Assembly: GCF_030159095.1 (NCBI RefSeq)
Contig: NZ_BRXS01000004.1
Location: 677,673 to 741,672, forward strand
DNA from: Roseisolibacter agri
GTDB taxonomy: Bacteria; Gemmatimonadota; Gemmatimonadetes; Gemmatimonadales; Gemmatimonadaceae
Direction of reading: 5' to 3'
Length of the DNA stretch: 64,000 nt
A model generated the notes under the pieces. The model worked only from the letters and a program-made list of their open reading frames with translations. It did not search any database and was not told where the DNA came from. Positions within the stretch are counted from its first letter, which is position 1. Each line of letters opens with the position of its first letter. Below, one piece after another: positions 59,964 to 64,000 of this stretch. A program made the translations under genes and the position numbers.

Positions 59964-61435
59964 GCCACAGCGAGGCGGGCGCGCTGCCGGCCGCGGCGCT
60001 GCGCGACGCGGTGACGGAGGGGCGCACGACGGCGGTGGACGCGGTGCGCGCGAGCCAGGCCCGCGCCGCCGAGGTGAACGCCGGCCCCGCGTGGCTGAAC
60101 GCGATCATCTGGAGCGACGACGCCGCCGCGGTGCGCGAGGCCGAGGCGATCGACGCGCGGCGCGCCGCGGGCGATGGCGACATGCCGCTCGCCGGCGTGC
60201 CCGTCGTCGTGAAGGACAACATCGCCACGCTCGACCTGCCGACGACCTGCGGCTCCCGGATCCTCGATGGCTACGTCAGCCCGTTTGAGGCGACGGTCGT
60301 GTCGCGCCTGCGCGCGGCCGGCGCGGTGATCGTCGGCAAGACGAACATGGACGAGTTTGCGATGGGCTCGTCCACGGAGCACTCGGCGTACGGCCCCACG
60401 CGCAACCCGATCGATCCGGCGCGCGTGCCGGGCGGCTCGTCCGGTGGTTCCGCCGCCGCCGTCGCCGCGGGCGCGGTGCGCATCGCGCTCGGCTCCGAGA
60501 CGGGTGGATCGGTGCGTCAGCCGGCGGCGTTCTGCGGCGTGGTCGGTGTGAAGCCCACCTACGGGCGCGTCAGCCGCTACGGCCTCGTCGCCTTCGCGTC
60601 GTCGCTGGACCAGGTGGGCGTGTTCGGCCGCACGGTGGACGACGCGGCGCTGGGGCTGCAGGTCATCGCCGGCCACGACCCGCGCGACGCGACGTCCGCG
60701 CAGCACGAGGTACCGTCGTACCGCGCCGTGGCGAACGCCGGCACGGACGGCCAGCCGCTCGCGGGGCTCAAGATCGGGCTCCCGAAGGAGTACTTCCCGC
60801 ACTCGCTGGACGCGCGCATCGGCGGGCGCACGCGCGCCGTGGTCGAGCACCTGCGGCGACTGGGCGCCGAGATCCACGACGTCTCGCTGCCGCACACGGA
60901 TCTCGCGATCGCCGTCTACTACATCGTCGCGCCGGCGGAGGCGTCGAGCAACCTCGCGCGCTTCGATGGGGTCCGATTCGGCCGCCGGGTGGCAGGTGAC
61001 GGCCTGCGCGAGACCTACGAGCGCACGCGCTCCGGCGGCTTCGGCCCCGAGGTCACGCGCCGCATCCTGCTCGGCACCTACGTGCTGTCGGCCGGCTACT
61101 ACGACGCGTACTACAAGAAGGCGCAGGAGGTGCGCGCGCTCATCGCCCGCGACTTCGCGCACGCGTTCGAGAAGGTGGACCTGCTGTTCACGCCCACGAC
61201 GCCGACGCCCGCGTTCCCGCTGGGCGCCGTCAGCGATCCCTACGAGATGTACCTCAGCGACATCTTCACGGCGACCGCGAACCTCACCGGCATCCCCGCG
61301 ATGAGCCTCCCGATCGGCCGCGTGGACGGCCTGCCGGTGGGCGGCCAGCTGCTGGCGCCGCACTTCGGCGAGGCGGCCATGCTGCGCGCGGCCTACGCGC
61401 TGGAGGCGTCGCTCGGCGCGGAGGCGCACACGTGA
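59960..61435 (+). CDS. gatA: Asp/Glu-tRNA amidotransferase subunit A
   Basis: 491 aa, GTG start. The amidase catalytic lysine is in VVVKDNIAT near residue 84, and the Ser-cis-Ser-Lys region in PGGSSGGSAAAVAAGAV near 160. It releases ammonia from glutamine for amidation of mischarged tRNA-Gln or tRNA-Asn. It overlaps gatB by GTGA. Confidence 0.96.
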   Translation: MSHSEAGALPAAALRDAVTEGRTTAVDAVRASQARAAEVNAGPAWLNAIIWSDDAAAVREAEAIDARRAAGDGDMPLAGVPVVVKDNIATLDLPTTCGSRILDGYVSPFEATVVSRLRAAGAVIVGKTNMDEFAMGSSTEHSAYGPTRNPIDPARVPGGSSGGSAAAVAAGAVRIALGSETGGSVRQPAAFCGVVGVKPTYGRVSRYGLVAFASSLDQVGVFGRTVDDAALGLQVIAGHDPRDATSAQHEVPSYRAVANAGTDGQPLAGLKIGLPKEYFPHSLDARIGGRTRAVVEHLRRLGAEIHDVSLPHTDLAIAVYYIVAPAEASSNLARFDGVRFGRRVAGDGLRETYERTRSGGFGPEVTRRILLGTYVLSAGYYDAYYKKAQEVRALIARDFAHAFEKVDLLFTPTTPTPAFPLGAVSDPYEMYLSDIFTATANLTGIPAMSLPIGRVDGLPVGGQLLAPHFGEAAMLRAAYALEASLGAEAHT

Positions 61436-62910
61436 CCGCCGCCGAGAGCACGCGCGTCGACTGGCGCGAGCGCTACGAGATGGTCGTCGGCCTCGAGGTG
61501 CACGTGCAGCTCGACACCGCGACCAAGGCGTTCTGCAGCTGCGCCACGAGCTTCGGTGACGCGCCGAACGCCAACACGTGCCCCGTCTGCCTCGGCCTTC
61601 CGGGCGCGCTGCCCGTGCTCAACGCGCGCGCCGTGGAGCTGGGCGCGCGGGCCGCGCTCGCGCTGGGGTGCACGGTGCACCAGGTCTCGGTCTTCGCCCG
61701 GAAGAACTACTTCTATCCGGACATGCCGAAGGGCTACCAGATCTCGCAGTTCGACCGGCCGCTGGCGACCGGCGGGCACGTCGTGATTGGCGAGACGGAG
61801 GCCGGATCGCCGATCATCGTCGGCGTGACGCGCGTGCACCTGGAGGACGACGCGGGCAAGTCGGTCCACGACCGCTATCCAGGCGTCAGCGCCATCGACC
61901 TCAATCGCGCGGGCACCCCGCTGGCCGAGATCGTCAGCGAGCCGGACATGCGCTCCAGCGCCGAGGCGGGCGCGTACCTGCGCGTGCTCAAGCAGCTCGT
62001 GCAGTACGTCGGCGCGAGCGAGGCGAACATGGAGGAGGGCTCGCTGCGCGTGGATGCGAACATCAGCGTCCGGCGGCACGGCGAGACGAAGCTCGGCACC
62101 AAGACCGAGATCAAGAACATGAACTCCTTCTCCAGCGTCGAGCGGGCGCTCGAGGTGGAGTTCGCGCGCCAGTGCGCGCTGATCGATGCGGGCGGCCGGG
62201 TCGAGCAGCAGACGATGCTCTGGGACGCGGCGCGAAACGAGGTCCGCCCCGCGCGCTCGAAGGAGGGGAGCCACGACTACCGCTACTTCCCCGATCCGGA
62301 CCTGCCGCCGCTGGTGCTGACGGCGGAGTGGATCGACGAGCAGCGCGCCGCGCTCCCCGAGCTGCCTGCCGCCCGTCGCGCTCGTCTGTGCAGCGAGTTC
62401 GGCATCACCACGAAGGACGCCGAGGTCCTCTCGGCCGATCCCGCGCTCGCCGACTACTTCGAGGCGGTCGCGCGCGCGGCGGAGGACGGCAGGACCGCGG
62501 CGAACTGGGTCACGCGCGACGTGCTCTCGACGCTCAACGACAGCGGCCGCACGCTGGCCGACTTCGCGCGCACGGTGCGTCCGCTCGATCTCGGCGCGCT
62601 CCTGCGGATGGTGCGCGGGGGCACGGTCAGCCGCTCGGCGGCCGCGCGCGTGTTCGCGGTCATGGCGCGCACCGGCGAGGAGCCGGCGGTCGTGGCCGAG
62701 CGCGAGGGGCTGCTGCAGGTCAGCGACGACGCGCAGCTGATCGCCTGGGTGGACGGCGTGCTCGCGGCACATCCCGACGAGGCGGCCCGCTTTGCCGCCG
62801 GCGACCGCAAGCTGCAGGGCTTCCTCGTCGGCCTCGTGATGAAGGCGTCGAAGGGAAGCGCCGACCCGAAGCGCGTCAACCAGCTCCTGGTCGAGCGCGC
62901 GGGCGCCTGA
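61432..62910 (+). CDS. gatB: Asp/Glu-tRNA amidotransferase subunit B
   Basis: 492 aa, GTG start. GatB signatures: VVGLEVHVQLDTATKAFC with a CxC/CPVC zinc site, YFYPDMPKGYQISQFD, MEEGSLRVDANIS, and the C-terminal YqeY-like tRNA-binding domain. It activates the mischarged tRNA by ATP. It ends the gatCAB unit, convergent with the phospholipase gene 24 nt away. Confidence 0.97.
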   Translation: MTAAESTRVDWRERYEMVVGLEVHVQLDTATKAFCSCATSFGDAPNANTCPVCLGLPGALPVLNARAVELGARAALALGCTVHQVSVFARKNYFYPDMPKGYQISQFDRPLATGGHVVIGETEAGSPIIVGVTRVHLEDDAGKSVHDRYPGVSAIDLNRAGTPLAEIVSEPDMRSSAEAGAYLRVLKQLVQYVGASEANMEEGSLRVDANISVRRHGETKLGTKTEIKNMNSFSSVERALEVEFARQCALIDAGGRVEQQTMLWDAARNEVRPARSKEGSHDYRYFPDPDLPPLVLTAEWIDEQRAALPELPAARRARLCSEFGITTKDAEVLSADPALADYFEAVARAAEDGRTAANWVTRDVLSTLNDSGRTLADFARTVRPLDLGALLRMVRGGTVSRSAAARVFAVMARTGEEPAVVAEREGLLQVSDDAQLIAWVDGVLAAHPDEAARFAAGDRKLQGFLVGLVMKASKGSADPKRVNQLLVERAGA

Positions 62911-62934
62911 GCGGCCCGCGCGCCCTGCGCCGCG

Positions 62935-63852
62935 CTACGCCTCGCGAAGCGCGGCGGTGAACAGCGGCTTGGGCAGCGACGCCGCGTAGGTCAGCGACGA
63001 CGAGGGGAGCCCGAACTGCCGCTCCGCCTCGGCGCGCGCGGCGTACTCGCCGCCGGTGCGCAGCGCCATCCGCCGCACGCGCTTGGCCTGCCGCAGCGGC
63101 TCGTCGCCCGACGGATCGAGGCGGAACGCCTCCGAACCCTCGCCGCGCCGCAGCCAGTCGATGATGAAGTCGAACGACCGCACGACGTGGCGTCCCACCT
63201 CGTCGTCGTGCAGGTCCCAGCGACTGTTCTCGGTCACCAGCTGGAACACCCGCTGCCACGACTCGCTGTCGGCGACGTGCACCATCCCCCGGAACAGGCG
63301 GCGGTTGGTGGGCGTGCTGAAGATCGTCGGGCTGAGGATGCGGTCCAGGTGGTCGTCCGACCGCGCGTGGTCGCGCAGGATCAGCTCGCGGGCGCGCCGG
63401 CTCGCGCCCACCGGCAGGTGCGTCTCGAAGCGGCTCTCCCAGTAGGAGTGCCCGAGCGCCGCGGTGCTGGCCGTGATGGCCAGCTGCCGCGGCACGAAGT
63501 AGTTGTGCGCGACGGCGTCCGCGGCCAGGTGCGCCTGGTAGCCGAGCGCGAACGCGCGCAGCGGCTCGTCGCGCGCGCGGTCGGCGATCTCCTGCCCGAC
63601 GTGCCACGCGTGGCAGTGCCGCCCGACCGGCGCGTACTTCTTCGCCATGCTCGTGTCGGCCGCGATCGACCCGTACAGGAAGTCGTACGGGAAGGCGCGC
63701 AGCAGCTCCGCGACGGCGTCGGGGACGAGGTGCAGCGACCGCAGCACCGCCTCGCCGAGGAAGACGTGCGTGCCCGGCGTCCACGCCCACGCGTCGGTCG
63801 GCAGCAGCGCCACCGCGAGCAGGGCGAGCGCCGCGCAGCCCAGCACCCGCAC
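62935..63852 (-). CDS. Secreted zinc-dependent phospholipase C-like protein
   Basis: 305 aa, GTG start. Signal peptide ~1-23 (LALLAVALLPTDAWA), so the mature protein would start with Trp (WTPGTHVFLG), as in clostridial and Bacillus zinc phospholipase C where the N-terminal Trp binds zinc. Further ligands are plausible in HCHAWHVGQ, HLAADAVAHNYFVP and DHLDR. The family match is by fold and motifs; lipid substrate unknown. It begins 29 nt after the stop of the preceding minus-strand gene. Confidence 0.82.
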   Translation of the reverse strand: MRVLGCAALALLAVALLPTDAWAWTPGTHVFLGEAVLRSLHLVPDAVAELLRAFPYDFLYGSIAADTSMAKKYAPVGRHCHAWHVGQEIADRARDEPLRAFALGYQAHLAADAVAHNYFVPRQLAITASTAALGHSYWESRFETHLPVGASRRARELILRDHARSDDHLDRILSPTIFSTPTNRRLFRGMVHVADSESWQRVFQLVTENSRWDLHDDEVGRHVVRSFDFIIDWLRRGEGSEAFRLDPSGDEPLRQAKRVRRMALRTGGEYAARAEAERQFGLPSSSLTYAASLPKPLFTAALREA

Positions 63853-63881
63853 CGGCAGCCGGTGGTGGGCGCGCGCGTCCG

Positions 63882-64000
63882 TCAGATGCCGAGCTCCCGC
63901 CGGCGGCGCCGCATCGCGCGCCGCATCTGCCGCAGCTCGCGCTCGATCGCCTCCTCGACGCGGTCCCGTGCGGCCGACACGAAGCCGCTGACCGCGGACG
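63882..64000 (-). CDS. C-terminal end of an unknown gene (partial)
   Basis: On the minus strand the frame is open from the window end to a TGA at 63884-63882. The visible ~38 residues are highly charged and helical (VEEAIERELRQMRRAMRRRR). No function can be given. It is probably co-transcribed with the phospholipase-like gene. Confidence 0.5.
   Translation of the reverse strand, partial: SAVSGFVSAARDRVEEAIERELRQMRRAMRRRRRELGI

Noticed and set aside
56747-61429. A 1560-codon open frame on the minus strand opposite the helicase and gatCA
   Set aside because: It is antisense to strongly recognisable genes, has Arg/Ala/His-rich composition with no motif, and long antisense frames are expected at this GC content.

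Overview
This is a dense bacterial chromosomal window with very high GC content. It reads like a member of the Gemmatimonadota or a close relative. That is an inference from the gene mix: PEP-CTERM secreted proteins beside an NPFNP-type secretion tail, a bacillithiol gene (bshA), a TMEM260-like DUF2723 membrane protein, a MoxR/Bat cluster with a BatB-BatC fusion, GatCAB, and a CIRCE-controlled groESL. No rRNA, phage, transposon, CRISPR array or integrase is visible. Genes are packed into operons with many 1-4 nt stop/start overlaps, and GTG starts are common.

Layout. 1-3811: methyl-cycle operon (ArsR-methyltransferase fusion resembling SahR, ahcY, metK), then a BFN-domain protein and an anchored secreted protein. 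5751-10970: cobalamin riboswitch with btuF-btuC-btuD-btuB. 11075-14454: DUF2723 membrane protein and a PEP-CTERM protein. 14535-15986: recO followed by a decayed selB. 16090-16554: a secreted protein that is little more than a secretion tail. 16828-21082: clpB, a zinc-ribbon membrane protein and tadA. 21337-22537: a small lipoprotein (minus) and two tRNA-Ser genes. 22602-26977: pyrR-pyrB-pyrC with a class II aldolase and a coiled-coil zinc-ribbon protein. 27065-31267: rpsT (minus) diverging from an M50 protease, scpA, scpB and an rluB with a large basic extension. 31439-40149: moxR-DUF58-Bat operon. 40196-45839: mutL, miaA, bshA, uppP, birA. 46008-48152: promoter, CIRCE, groES, groEL. 48240-53817: minus strand, with a PEP-CTERM protein and then a six-gene run (Roadblock, receiver, manC, GlmU-like, metallo-hydrolase, carbonic anhydrase). 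54005-62910: lipoprotein, serS, histidine kinase, uvrD-type helicase, gatC-gatA-gatB. 62935-64000: a zinc phospholipase C-like protein and the tail of another gene on the minus strand.

Regulatory sequence is unusually readable. Eight promoters share a TTGAC-like -35, a spacer of exactly 17 nt and a TAnnnT-like -10. A second group (recO, tadA, pyrR, mutL, a uvrD-type helicase, and a receiver gene) has a TAnnnT hexamer only 5-8 nt before the start codon, which suggests leaderless mRNAs. Several very strong hairpin terminators separate the operons. The most unusual items are the selB remnant, the tail-only secreted protein, the leaderless start pattern, the Arg-rich RluB extension and the Roadblock-receiver pair heading a sugar-nucleotide run. 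I found no clear novel defence or mobile system; most of the window is core metabolism and information processing.
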